DNA of 64,000 bases from contig DIXM01000008.1 of NCBI GenBank assembly GCA_002436025.1, positions 23,562 through 87,561 on the forward strand. Direction: 5' to 3'. Below the pieces are notes generated by a model, which was not told the DNA's origin, ran no database searches, and saw only the letters and a list, made by a program, of their open reading frames with translations. This stretch comes from a candidate division Hyd24-12 bacterium UBA6080. GTDB lineage: Bacteria; Fermentibacterota; Fermentibacteria; Fermentibacterales; JCC-6. The translations under genes were made by a program, and so were the position numbers. This document shows, piece by piece, positions 49,680-57,788 of the stretch; position 1 is the stretch's first letter; each line of letters starts with the position of its first letter.

Positions 49680-51590
49680 TCAACGGATGAAAAGCGCCTT
49701 CACCGCCTCTGACTCTCCCGTCGCACACCGCAGGCGAATGAAGTACACTCCTGAAGCCAGATCGTCCTGTCCATCCCACCTGACCTGATGCAAACCAGGC
49801 GCAAAGAAACCGATTGCTGCAGTCTCAATGCAGCGCCCGCACACATCAAAGATGTCCAGGTTCATGGAACTGGATGAAAGGGTCTCGAAAGATATCTCCG
49901 CAAACGAATTGAAAGGGTTGGGAGCCAATGAGCTTATCACAACACCAGATGAGCCGGGTACACTTCCGGGCCGAGGGTTCACAATGCCCGTTGTGCAGTT
50001 CTTCAGCCCGAGACTGTTCCCATAACCGGCGGCGACGGCTACGAACTCCTCATTCGGGAAGGGGACAATGCACTGGCCATTGTAGTTGCTCCCCCAGGCA
50101 ACGATCGTCCCGTCGTCCCTCACGCCGAGACTGTGATGCCTGCCGCCTGCGACTGCGATGAAGCTCTCATTCGGGTAGGGGACATCGCACTGGAAGTACT
50201 CGTTGTCACCCCAGGCCGCGATAGTCCCGTCGTCCCTAACCCCGAGACTGTGATTCCAGGCGCCGGCGACGGCGGTGAAGTCATCATTCGGGTAGGGAAC
50301 ATAGCACTGGCCGTAGCCGTTCCATCCCCAGGCCACGATCGAGCCATCGCTCTTGACCCCGAGGGTGTGTTTGTAACCACCCGCAAGGGCGATGAAGTTC
50401 TCATTCGGCGCAGGAACATTGCATTGGCCGTACTCGTTGTTCCCCCAGCCCACGATCGTCCCGTCTGTCTTCAGCCCGAGACTGTGATGATAACCACTCG
50501 CGACTGAGATGAAGTTCTCATTCGGAGCAGGAACGTCGCACTGGCCGTAATTGTTGCGGCCCCAGGCCACGATCGTCCCGTCGCTCTTCAGCCCGAGACT
50601 ATGGTTACAACCTGCTGCGACACCTATGAAGCCCTCATTCGGTGAAGGGACATTGCACTGGCCGTAGTCGTTGTTCCCCCAGGTTGCGATAGTCCAGTCG
50701 TTCCTCAGCCCGAGGCTGTGATCGTAGGCACAGGAGACGGCAATGAAGTCCTCATTCGGCGCAGGAACATTGCACTGGCCGCAGTCGTTCCAACCAAAAG
50801 CCACGGTGGAACCGTCGCCTTTCAGTCCGAGGCTGTGTCCATAACCAGCTGCTACACCGACGAAGCCCTCATTCGGCGCAGGAACATCGCACTGACAGTA
50901 GTTGTTATCCCCCCAGGCCACGATCGTCCCGTCGGTCTTCACTCCGAGACTGTGACACCAGCCACCCGAGACGGCGATGAAATCCCCATTCGGAGCGGGG
51001 ACGCTGCACTGATCATGGTTGTTGCGCCCCCAGGCCACGATAGTCCCGTCGCTCTTCAGCCCCAGGCTGTGCCACCCACCACACGCGACGGCTATGAAGT
51101 CATCATTCGGCGCAGGGACGCTGCACTGGCCCAGGTCGTCAAGTCCCCATGCAACGATCGTCCCGTCCCCCTTAAGCCCCAGACTGTGCCACCCGCCTCC
51201 CGCTATGGCGATGAAGTCATCATTGGGTGCAGGGACATCGCACTGGTCATCCCAGTTTTGCCCCCAGGCAATGATAGTCCCGTCGGCCTTCAGCCCGAGA
51301 CTGTGCCTGTAACCACCTGAGATGGCGATAAAGTCCTCATTCGGAGCAGGAACGTTACTAATGCCTTCGCCGTTAAACCCCCAGGCCATGATCGTCCCGT
51401 CGCTCTTCAACCCGAGACTGTGACTTCCGCCACCGGCGACAGCGATGATGTCTTCAAGTTCAGTTTGTTCGACAACTATCTGCGTGCCCCATCCGACGAT
51501 CGAACCGCTCTGCTGTCCGTAGACATTTCCAGAAAGAAGAGCCAGGGCTGTCAGAGTAAGCGCAGCGGTGAAACGAGAACTGCATCGCAT
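49680..51590 (-). CDS. Secreted RCC1-repeat beta-propeller protein with C-terminal sorting domain
   Basis: 636 residues with a signal peptide (cut near Val-Tyr-Gly-Gln) and an AGGAGG site. It has 12 complete and one partial repeat of 39 residues (pattern HSLGLKSDGTIVAWG...QCNVPAPNEDF), an RCC1/regulator-of-chromosome-condensation family of the bacterial type, probably two seven-bladed rings or one large superhelix. The C-terminal 75 residues (APNPFNSFAEISFE...LASGVYFIRLRC) form a classic FlgD/type IX sorting domain. Surface protein; binding partner unknown. Repeats are close at the DNA level (117-base units). Confidence 0.85.
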   Translation of the reverse strand: MRCSSRFTAALTLTALALLSGNVYGQQSGSIVGWGTQIVVEQTELEDIIAVAGGGSHSLGLKSDGTIMAWGFNGEGISNVPAPNEDFIAISGGYRHSLGLKADGTIIAWGQNWDDQCDVPAPNDDFIAIAGGGWHSLGLKGDGTIVAWGLDDLGQCSVPAPNDDFIAVACGGWHSLGLKSDGTIVAWGRNNHDQCSVPAPNGDFIAVSGGWCHSLGVKTDGTIVAWGDNNYCQCDVPAPNEGFVGVAAGYGHSLGLKGDGSTVAFGWNDCGQCNVPAPNEDFIAVSCAYDHSLGLRNDWTIATWGNNDYGQCNVPSPNEGFIGVAAGCNHSLGLKSDGTIVAWGRNNYGQCDVPAPNENFISVASGYHHSLGLKTDGTIVGWGNNEYGQCNVPAPNENFIALAGGYKHTLGVKSDGSIVAWGWNGYGQCYVPYPNDDFTAVAGAWNHSLGVRDDGTIAAWGDNEYFQCDVPYPNESFIAVAGGRHHSLGVRDDGTIVAWGSNYNGQCIVPFPNEEFVAVAAGYGNSLGLKNCTTGIVNPRPGSVPGSSGVVISSLAPNPFNSFAEISFETLSSSSMNLDIFDVCGRCIETAAIGFFAPGLHQVRWDGQDDLASGVYFIRLRCATGESEAVKALFIR

Positions 51591-51727
51591 ACCGTTTGCC
51601 TCCTAACGCAGAGTCTGTCTGGCCAACAGACGCATGGGTGGCAACCTGAGACAGGGGTGGCTTGTGCCGGTCAAGGCGATAACACATGCATGATAGGAAG
51701 ATTATCCGTTCTACGCAACTGTCAGTT

Positions 51728-51841
51728 TCAAGCACTTGATATCCTCATCAGGTACTCATTCGATAACAATGATCCATCAAGGTCTTCATGCAGGGTATCG
51801 CGTTCTATATGACGACAATAATCCCCATACTGCCTGTACAT
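51728..51841 (-). pseudogene. Possible gene remnant (37 codons)
   Basis: A frame of 37 codons from ATG 51841 (MYRQYGDYCRHIERDTLHEDLDG...) reads like real protein but has no ribosome site and no upstream continuation. It may be the C-terminal end of a decayed gene. Weak evidence, in the 264-base gap before vapC. Confidence 0.2.
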
Positions 51842-51854
51842 GTTTTCAATGATT

Positions 51855-52259
51855 TTATGGGGTTCCGTGCAAAACGATCGGCAGGCACCCCGTGAATTGA
51901 CGGAAGTCTCCGTCCGTCGTGAAGATGGCAAGGTCTTTCCGCACGGCGACGGCGCAGATCAGGAAATCCGTGTTTGAGCCCTGGATTCCCCGCGAGCGGC
52001 AGAGATTGAAGTAGTTCGCTGCCGTCTCATAATCCACTGTCAGCACAGGCAGATCGGGGAAGGCGGCCAGGTCAGCCTCAAGTCGTGCAAACTGCGTCTG
52101 ATCCCGAACTCCCGAGAGGAGTTCCTGTCGGATCGGTCCAATGATCTCAACGAGATGGGCATCGATCAGGTGACGCAGCTCTTCGATCTCCGCGTTTTGA
52201 GAAGCGTCGCCACGTCTCAAAGCCAGCGACCAGACGCTTGTGTCGACCAGGACCCTCAC
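51855..52259 (-). CDS. vapC: VapC-type PIN-domain toxin
   Basis: 134 residues from GTG 52259 in a GTGA overlap with the antitoxin. PIN site acids: Asp6 in Val-Asp-Thr-Ser-Val-Trp, Glu near 44, Asp about 97 in Asn-Thr-Asp-Phe-Leu, and Asp near 116 in Thr-Thr-Asp-Gly-Asp-Phe. PIN toxins cleave RNA, often tRNA; target unknown. Antitoxin upstream in the usual order. Confidence 0.9.
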   Translation of the reverse strand: MRVLVDTSVWSLALRRGDASQNAEIEELRHLIDAHLVEIIGPIRQELLSGVRDQTQFARLEADLAAFPDLPVLTVDYETAANYFNLCRSRGIQGSNTDFLICAVAVRKDLAIFTTDGDFRQFTGCLPIVLHGTP

Positions 52260-52456
52260 TTCCGGTCCCGCTGCTTCTTGTAGTCGTATTCCGGTTGGAA
52301 ATCGATCTTCCCGAAAAGCGAAAGGACACGCCCCTGACGCAAGTTACGGATGTACTCCTCAAGAGCCTCTGTCACGGCTTCCCGCTTCGTGCGGTGGTTG
52401 CCCAGGGCAACCGCCTCCATGATCAGTCTGTCATCAAGCTGAAGATTTGTGGCCAT
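52256..52456 (-). CDS. vapB: VapB-type antitoxin
   Basis: 66 residues from ATG 52456 (GGAGGTG 6 bases before). ATNLQLDDRLIMEAVALGNHRTKREAVTEALEEYI is a DUF2191-type ribbon-helix-helix/AbrB-like antitoxin N-terminus; the C-terminal tail FGKIDFQPEYDYKKQ would bind the toxin. Translation is coupled to vapC. Confidence 0.88.
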   Translation of the reverse strand: MATNLQLDDRLIMEAVALGNHRTKREAVTEALEEYIRNLRQGRVLSLFGKIDFQPEYDYKKQRDRK

Positions 52457-52480
52457 GGTCATCACCTCCACACACAATAT

Positions 52481-52505
52481 CACACAACGAACTGTGTGGA
52501 GTCAA
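52481..52505 (-). promoter_or_regulatory. vapBC promoter and palindromic operator
   Basis: The inverted repeat CACACA-ACGAAC-TGTGTG (52481-52498) lies beside TTGACT (52500-52505 on the minus strand) in the -35/-10 spacer, where a VapBC complex could bind and autoregulate. A second CACACA lies just outside it. Confidence 0.5.
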
Positions 52506-52860
52506 CTCTTTCCCAGTTCACTGCCGGACAGAGCTTTCATCCTGTCCTGACGCACGTGTCAAACCCTTTTTAATGATTATCCCATCGCTCATGGTCACCG
52601 CCGGAGCCAGGCATTCGCTCAAGAGATCGTCAGGTTTCCGGGTTCAGGCACTCATTCCAGACAGCTTCGTTCTCCAGACCGTGAAACAGCATGGGACCGC
52701 CTTCAGTCAAATCCTGAGAGCTGCTGCACGAAAACAGGCTGCACAGGAGCCACTTCCCCTATCCATTCCATCGTTGCCAGCAGGATCTTCTCTCAAATCA
52801 ATTGATTCCATGCCCACACTGAACTTTCCCTCTCAGCTATTCTCTTGATATCACCGGTGT

Positions 52861-52956
52861 TCAGCTTTCCTGTCCTGAATCCCTGGTAATGGCACGGCCA
52901 TACTGATCGCGAATCTGGAGAAGCTTCAAATCAAGGTCACCAAGCCAGTTCTTCAT
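52861..52956 (-). pseudogene. Possible short remnant frame (31 codons)
   Basis: MKNWLGDLDLKLLQIRDQYG... reads like a real C-terminal fragment, with a weak site and no good start. It sits between vapB and the PIN-domain gene. Could be a decayed antitoxin piece. Low confidence. Confidence 0.2.
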
Positions 52957-52993
52957 ACCATTCTCTACCTGAAAAGCTTCCGGGCATCAAACC

Positions 52994-53440
52994 TCACAGG
53001 CCCCGGTTCTCATGCTGTTCTGACGTACTCGATCGTTCGGTCAAGCATCGCTCTACGAATTCAGCTGGTCCAAGAATCTCAATTCCAGCATACCCATTGA
53101 CATCAAGAAGGTGTTTGTCACCCGATACGATTGTTTTCGAGTTTCCACCATGTGCAGCTCTGAGAAACTTGTCATCGTCGGGATCGGCACAAACCTGATC
53201 ATTGATAACACCCGGCATGACAGTCGTGCACCCTGCAGCAACTATCGAAAGTATACCTGATGCATCTACAGATGGGAATTTGGCGGAAAGCCTCTCAAGA
53301 ACATCGGAATACTCTTTGAGAATCTCGGCGGACAGGATCATCTCCAGTTGTCCTGCTCGAAAGGCGTCGAGAATAACACCAGGTTTGCCCTTGAAGAAGA
53401 CGGCTGAGATGAAGACATTCGTGTCAATTACGACCCGCAT
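52994..53440 (-). CDS. PIN-domain toxin (COG1569 family)
   Basis: 148 residues. PIN acids: Asp6 in Val-Ile-Asp-Thr-Asn-Val-Phe, Glu in Ser-Ala-Glu-Ile-Leu, Asp-Pro-Asp-Asp-Asp-Lys-Phe near 87-93, and Ser-Gly-Asp-Lys near 107. It overlaps the AbrB-type antitoxin by 13 bases. Putative ribonuclease toxin. Confidence 0.85.
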   Translation of the reverse strand: MRVVIDTNVFISAVFFKGKPGVILDAFRAGQLEMILSAEILKEYSDVLERLSAKFPSVDASGILSIVAAGCTTVMPGVINDQVCADPDDDKFLRAAHGGNSKTIVSGDKHLLDVNGYAGIEILGPAEFVERCLTERSSTSEQHENRGL

Positions 53441-53700
53441 TTTTTCGATCGCACTTCACTTATCGCCTTCTCAACGTCTTCTGGTGTCATCCCTGCTTCA
53501 TAGGCTGCTTCCTGTGCTTTGAGAATCATCTCTTTGAACTGGGTTGAAGAGGGAGGGGAAATTGTCTTCAGTACTACAACATCTCCCTCGCCAAAGACAA
53601 CGAACCTCGTCCCCGCCTTCAGATGAAGTGCATCCCTTATCTCTTCGGGGATGACTATCTGGCCCCTGGATGACATTTTTGTTGTAGCTACTGCGTTCAT
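53428..53700 (-). CDS. AbrB/SpoVT-type antitoxin
   Basis: 90 residues from ATG 53700. KMSSRGQIVIPEEIRDALHLKAGTRFVVFG is the swapped-hairpin AbrB fold; the C-terminal helix would bind the PIN toxin. The start at 53700 gives a short leader after the promoter at 53722-53751; ATG 53715 is an alternative but would lie at the transcription start. Confidence 0.85.
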   Translation of the reverse strand: MNAVATTKMSSRGQIVIPEEIRDALHLKAGTRFVVFGEGDVVVLKTISPPSSTQFKEMILKAQEAAYEAGMTPEDVEKAISEVRSKKCGS

Positions 53701-53721
53701 GGGCATTCCAATCATTTCACG

Positions 53722-53751
53722 CTTATCATCTTACCAGTAAGATTATGTCAA
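53722..53751 (-). promoter_or_regulatory. Toxin-antitoxin promoter with perfect palindrome
   Basis: Minus-strand TTGACA (53746-53751) and a GATAAG -10 (53722-53727, 18-base spacer). A perfect palindrome ATCTTAC-CA-GTAAGAT (53728-53743) fills the spacer. Autoregulation by the antitoxin is inferred. Confidence 0.55.
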
Positions 53752-53870
53752 CACATGATTGAGATGTCAATCAAACAAGAGGTTGCTCTCTCCAGATCAG
53801 CATACTTCTGAAAACGGGTTGGAATACCCCTGACACGGTTCTGATGAATTCAGTTGCCGGCAAGAGGTAT

Positions 53871-54170
53871 TCAGGTGCGCAGAGGTGCTGCGTGCAGTTC
53901 AATGCCCAGGGCAAGCAGTACCTTCAGGATCGTATCAAATCCCGGCGTACGTTCGCCTGATAGAGCCTTATATAGACTCTCCCTTGACAGGCCGGCATCC
54001 CGGGCAACCTGCGTCATGCCTTTGGCTCGGGCGATGTCTCCCAGTGCCTTGGCAACAAATGCCGCATCACCGTGGGATTCTTCAAGACATGCTTCCAGGT
54101 ATGCTGCCATCTCCTCAGGAGTACGAAGGTGTTCTGCCACATCGTATCGAGTTGTTACTGTCCTGCTCAT
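53871..54170 (-). CDS. higA: HigA-type antitoxin (addiction module antidote)
   Basis: 99 residues from ATG 54170 (AGGAG 6 bases before). A helical N-terminus (VAEHLRTPEEMAAYLEACLEE) and an HTH (MTQVARDAGLSRESLYKALSGERTPGF), as in COG3636 antidotes. It follows the toxin gene in the higBA order. Confidence 0.88.
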   Translation of the reverse strand: MSRTVTTRYDVAEHLRTPEEMAAYLEACLEESHGDAAFVAKALGDIARAKGMTQVARDAGLSRESLYKALSGERTPGFDTILKVLLALGIELHAAPLRT

Positions 54171-54179
54171 CACTTTCTC

Positions 54180-54476
54180 CTACAGCTCACGTGCCAGATT
54201 CAAGGCCTCTTCTACATCCCTCTGCTGAGTCCGTTTACTGCCACCTGCAAGCAGCACGATCAGGAGTTTCCCTCTTTTCTTGAAGTAGACTCGGTATCCC
54301 GGGCCATGGTCAATCCGCAACTCCGATACTCCCTCGCCCACAGGCTTGACATCACCGGCAAGCCCAAGTGCAAGCCGTTCAATCCTTGCCTGGACCAGAG
54401 CTCGGGCTCGCAGGTCTCGAAGTCCATCAATCCACTTGGCAAATCTCTCTGTTTTCCGAATTTCGATCACTGCCAT
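54180..54476 (-). CDS. higB: HigB/RelE-type toxin
   Basis: 98 residues of the addiction-module killer protein (COG3657) type: RKTERFAKWIDGLRDLRARALVQARIERLA, then LRIDHGPGYRVYFKKRG and LIVLLAGGSKRTQQRDVEEA. RelE-fold ribosome-dependent mRNA nucleases carry basic residues in these positions. A strong promoter abuts its ATG. Confidence 0.88.
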   Translation of the reverse strand: MAVIEIRKTERFAKWIDGLRDLRARALVQARIERLALGLAGDVKPVGEGVSELRIDHGPGYRVYFKKRGKLLIVLLAGGSKRTQQRDVEEALNLAREL

Positions 54477-54505
54477 AATGTAGCCTGCTGACTACACCTC
54501 GTCAA
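54477..54505 (-). promoter_or_regulatory. higBA promoter abutting the start codon
   Basis: Minus-strand TTGACG, a 17-base spacer and TACATT end directly at the higB ATG. Transcription would begin inside the frame near the GTG third codon (54470). Arms TGTAG and CTACA flank the spacer as a small inverted repeat. Confidence 0.45.
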
Positions 54506-54594
54506 TCCTTTCTCTTCTCCTGATCTGCGGCCAACCATGATTCTACCAATTACCTCGCGACGGGTGCATGAGATATGCTCATGTGGTTTAGCGC

Positions 54595-55872
54595 TCAGGG
54601 AGCCGCCGGGGCGAGGGCCTTCCTTCTCTTCGCGCTGTGACGCAAAAAGAGGATGCCCGCTGCAAGGAAGAACCCGGCGGACATGGCGAAGTTGGCGGTG
54701 TAGCTCGCCAGCTGCATCACAGCGCTTCCAAGTATCGGGGCGACGAAGCCGCGGAGGGCCGTGGCCGTGACATGGAAACCCTGGTAGGTGGCGGCCTTGC
54801 CTTCGGGGGCGAAGTGCATGCTGCTCATGTTCCAGGAGATCTGGACACCGGCCATGCCGGCGGCATACATCAGCCACGCGCCGTAGAAGAACACCACGCC
54901 GTGCACCGGGAATAGGCTCGACGCCACCAGAAGCAGAGGGTAACCCGCAAGTATCATGCACATGTGCCCCGTGAAGCGGAACGGTCTTATCCTCTCGAGG
55001 CCGGCGCCCAGGAACGGGCCGAGGAACACGAGCCCTATCTGGCCCAGAACCCCCTTTGCCGTGGCGTACTGCTCGTATGAAAGATGAAGGACGTCACGGG
55101 CGAAGAAGGGGATGGCGGGCTGTATACCCATGAAGCCGAAGCCGTAGAGCATGAAGAAGCTCTCGAACAGGACGAACTCGCGATCCGCCTTGAAAATGGT
55201 CTTCAGCCCCTTCAGCATCTCGCGGACCGATGCCGACTGCTCCAGTCCGGTGTTCCTGAGCCCCCTCACCATGAAGGCCATGAAGAGGGCCTGCCCGGCG
55301 CCGAAAACACCTTCGGCGAAGAAAAGCCAGCGGTAGAACGAGAAATCCGCGTCCAGAAGGGCTCCCGCAAGTATGCTTGCCGGAAGGCTTATCAGGTTGA
55401 AAAGGCTCATGCCCCAGCCGAAGAGAACTCCCCTGTTGCCCTTCCTGTACCTGTGCCTGAATGCGGCGTTCATGCCGGGGATAACGACGCTGTTGGAGCC
55501 GAAGAATAGAAGGAGCAGAAGCAGCATGGTGTTCACGCTGGACGAGAAGAGCATGAAGGCCACTGAAAGCCTCATTGCCGTACCGACCAGCATCGCCCTG
55601 TAGTGGCTGTTGGTGCTGTCCAGCCAGTGGCTTGCAAGAACGCTGAACAGGTTGCTTACTGGCCAGATCATGGCAAGGATGGTGATCTGGGTTACCGATG
55701 CGCCAAGGCCGTTGCCCGCTATGTAGTCGTGGTTCAGCACCACGCCCGAGGCAACAGCCCCAAGAGCCTGGCTTGTCAGGTGAAGTCTGAAGGCCCTTTT
55801 CTCGCCGGGCTTGAGTGAAACCTTCAGAAGCTTCACCAGGCGGGACCCGAAGCCCTGTCCCTCGGGGAACAT
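54595..55872 (-). CDS. MFS transporter
   Basis: 425 residues, twelve membrane helices, with the usual cytoplasmic loop after helix 6. No substrate signature recognised. It starts 3 bases after cysC with AGGAGG inside the cysC end, so it is the last gene of the energy operon. A product exporter or sulfate-related role are both possible, and neither can be shown here. Confidence 0.8.
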   Translation of the reverse strand: MFPEGQGFGSRLVKLLKVSLKPGEKRAFRLHLTSQALGAVASGVVLNHDYIAGNGLGASVTQITILAMIWPVSNLFSVLASHWLDSTNSHYRAMLVGTAMRLSVAFMLFSSSVNTMLLLLLLFFGSNSVVIPGMNAAFRHRYRKGNRGVLFGWGMSLFNLISLPASILAGALLDADFSFYRWLFFAEGVFGAGQALFMAFMVRGLRNTGLEQSASVREMLKGLKTIFKADREFVLFESFFMLYGFGFMGIQPAIPFFARDVLHLSYEQYATAKGVLGQIGLVFLGPFLGAGLERIRPFRFTGHMCMILAGYPLLLVASSLFPVHGVVFFYGAWLMYAAGMAGVQISWNMSSMHFAPEGKAATYQGFHVTATALRGFVAPILGSAVMQLASYTANFAMSAGFFLAAGILFLRHSAKRRKALAPAAP

Positions 55873-55875
55873 GCC

Positions 55876-56490
55876 CTACTCCTCCTTCAGGATGCCCGCT
55901 CTCCTGAGATGAGCAACAACTGCTTCCACGGATTCCTCAGGGGTCTCGAGGTGGGTGTGGAGCACAAGCTCGGGGTTCACAGGCTCCTCATAGGGTGCAT
56001 CGATACCCGTGAACTCCTTGATCAGCCCGAGCCTTGCCTTCTTGTAAAGCCCCTTGGGGTCGCGTTCCTCCACCACCTCGAGGGGGGCGTGAACGAAGAC
56101 TTCGATGAAGTCCCCATCGCCCTGGATCTTCCTGGCGCTGTCCCTGTCGGACGAGTAGGGGCTTATGAATGCAACCATGTTGATGATGCCGAAGCTTGTG
56201 AGAAGCTTGGCCACCTCGGCTATCCTTCTGATGTTCTCGGTGCGGGCCTCGGGGCTGAAGCCCAGGTCGCAGTTGAGCCCGTGGCGGATGTTGTCGCCGT
56301 CCAGAACCGCTGTATGAACGCCCTCCGAGTGCAGCCTTGCCGCGAGGAGGTCGGCTATGGTTGACTTGCCGCTTCCCGAAAGGCCGGTGAGCCAGACGGT
56401 GGCACCCTTGTGTCGGTTGAGGGCTTCCCTCTCGGGTCTGCCTATTGTCAGTTCCCTCCATGTGACGTTCTGGGTGGGACAACCCTTCAC
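55876..56490 (-). CDS. cysC: Adenylylsulfate kinase
   Basis: Phosphorylates APS to PAPS. 204 residues with the P-loop Gly-Leu-Ser-Gly-Ser-Gly-Lys-Ser-Thr (about 36-44), Asp-Gly-Asp-Asn-Ile-Arg (about 64), FISPYSSDRDSAR and ERDPKGLYKKAR. All catalytic motifs are present. No ATP sulfurylase or PAPS reductase in the window. ATGA overlap with the KorB-KorC fusion gene. Confidence 0.94.
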   Translation of the reverse strand: MKGCPTQNVTWRELTIGRPEREALNRHKGATVWLTGLSGSGKSTIADLLAARLHSEGVHTAVLDGDNIRHGLNCDLGFSPEARTENIRRIAEVAKLLTSFGIINMVAFISPYSSDRDSARKIQGDGDFIEVFVHAPLEVVEERDPKGLYKKARLGLIKEFTGIDAPYEEPVNPELVLHTHLETPEESVEAVVAHLRRAGILKEE

Positions 56491-57788
56491 TTCGCTCCGC
56501 CTTCCCGTTCAAGTTCGCAAACAGCCTGTTCAAGTTTGTCTGTATCAACTGCCTTGCCGGCCCTCGACGATGAAAGCGCTCTCAGAAGGGCTTCGAGGGG
56601 CATGAAACCCGACCTCTTGACAAAGTGCGCAGCGCAGAGCAGCGAAGCGCTCCTTGCACCGAGGGGTGCCCTGTAGTCCCTGATGACCATTTCAGCGCCT
56701 GACCCGGGCGCATACAGCGCCGAGTCGATGTAGATGGTGCCTGACTTCATCTTTTCAAGCCTTGCAAGGGCCTTGTCACGGCCCTCGACGGAGGTCACCA
56801 GCGCCGCATCGATGCCGGTGATGCCAGTGTAGTGTATCTCTTCTGTGGAAAAGATCACCTCGGCCAGTGAGAAGCCCACCCCGACAGTGACGGGGTAGCT
56901 GCCCTTTTTTGTCACGTGGAGGCCGCAGGAGATAGCCGCCTGGGCCAGAAGTTCAGCCGTGGACTGCACCCCCTCGCCCGCCGACCCCGCCAGGATGATG
57001 GAGACCTTCCCGGAGAGCTTGTGGCCGAACTCGACCGCCGGCACGGGAACATCATTCAGAAGGCTCTCGGTGTTATCCCGTACCGTAGTGTGGAAGGGTT
57101 CGACGGACTCGTTGCGGAGCAGCACGGGGGCCAGCCCGGCGCCCTCGGTGATCTCGGGCAGCTTGCGGCCCGGATTGAACTTGACGCCGTAGCTGGGGCA
57201 AAGCTCGACGGCCTCGATGAGTGAGAAACCCCTGACCCTGAGGGCTTCTTCAAGCGCGTCGGTCACGTCGCCCGCCGCGATTATCCTTCGGGCGTATGCC
57301 GCGCCTATGCCGTGGACCATCTTCACAAGGTCCATGCCGCTGTCGGGCCTGCCCTCGGGCATCGTGGATGTCTTGAAACCGCACGGGGTAAGCCCCGATG
57401 GCTGACCACCCGTCATCCCGTAGAGCATGTTGTTGTGAACTATCACCGTCATGTCGATGTTCCGGTGGGCGGCCTCGATGATGTGGTGAAGCCCTATGGT
57501 TGCGCCGCCGTCGCCCAGTAGCACAAGTATCTTCTTCCGGGGGTTCGAGAGCCCCATGGATATGCCGGTGGCGAGCGCCACCGACCTTCCGTGAAGGCCG
57601 TGCACGGTGTGGGCGTTGAACTGCTTGTCGATTATGCCGATGCAACCGATGTCGGTGACAACCACGAGATCGAGCGGTGTCAGGTGTTCAAGCCTTTGAA
57701 GGGCCTTTTCTATACTCCTTGCGATCAGGCCGTGGCCGCAACCCGCGCAGAACGGGAGGTTCTCGGTGGAAAGAAAGCCCTGGCTCAT
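56487..57788 (-). CDS. 2-Oxoacid:ferredoxin oxidoreductase beta-gamma fusion
   Basis: 433 residues. Residues 1 to about 245 are the TPP-binding beta subunit: Cys-Ala-Gly-Cys-Gly-His (12-17), Gly-Asp-Gly-Gly-Ala (about 92) and the VIVHNNMLYGMTGGQ loop. Residues about 260-430 are the gamma subunit (VSIILAGSAGEGVQSTAELLAQAA, and GADAALVTS-like region). It converts 2-oxoacid plus CoA to acyl-CoA with reduced ferredoxin. Subunit fusion of this order (beta then gamma) is unusual. No delta-type ferredoxin subunit gene seen. ATGA overlaps on both sides. Confidence 0.88.
   Translation of the reverse strand: MSQGFLSTENLPFCAGCGHGLIARSIEKALQRLEHLTPLDLVVVTDIGCIGIIDKQFNAHTVHGLHGRSVALATGISMGLSNPRKKILVLLGDGGATIGLHHIIEAAHRNIDMTVIVHNNMLYGMTGGQPSGLTPCGFKTSTMPEGRPDSGMDLVKMVHGIGAAYARRIIAAGDVTDALEEALRVRGFSLIEAVELCPSYGVKFNPGRKLPEITEGAGLAPVLLRNESVEPFHTTVRDNTESLLNDVPVPAVEFGHKLSGKVSIILAGSAGEGVQSTAELLAQAAISCGLHVTKKGSYPVTVGVGFSLAEVIFSTEEIHYTGITGIDAALVTSVEGRDKALARLEKMKSGTIYIDSALYAPGSGAEMVIRDYRAPLGARSASLLCAAHFVKRSGFMPLEALLRALSSSRAGKAVDTDKLEQAVCELEREGGAK

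Larger units (their letters stand above)
52457..52993. other. 537-base stretch without a clear gene
   Basis: Between vapB and the PIN/AbrB pair. It holds the vapBC promoter and operator near its left end and a weak 31-codon minus-strand frame (ATG 52956 to stop 52861). The rest has only broken frames on both strands. Probably decayed accessory DNA. Confidence 0.5.

Noticed and set aside
52447..52848. 133-codon plus-strand open frame
   Set aside because: No ribosome site, no recognisable protein pattern, and it runs antisense across the vapB start and operator.
48285..54540. Chromosomal integron with gene cassettes
   Set aside because: Small same-strand genes and toxin-antitoxin pairs suggested it, and a GTTAGGC occurs near 48341, but I found no paired attC-like inverted repeats at gene ends and no integrase.
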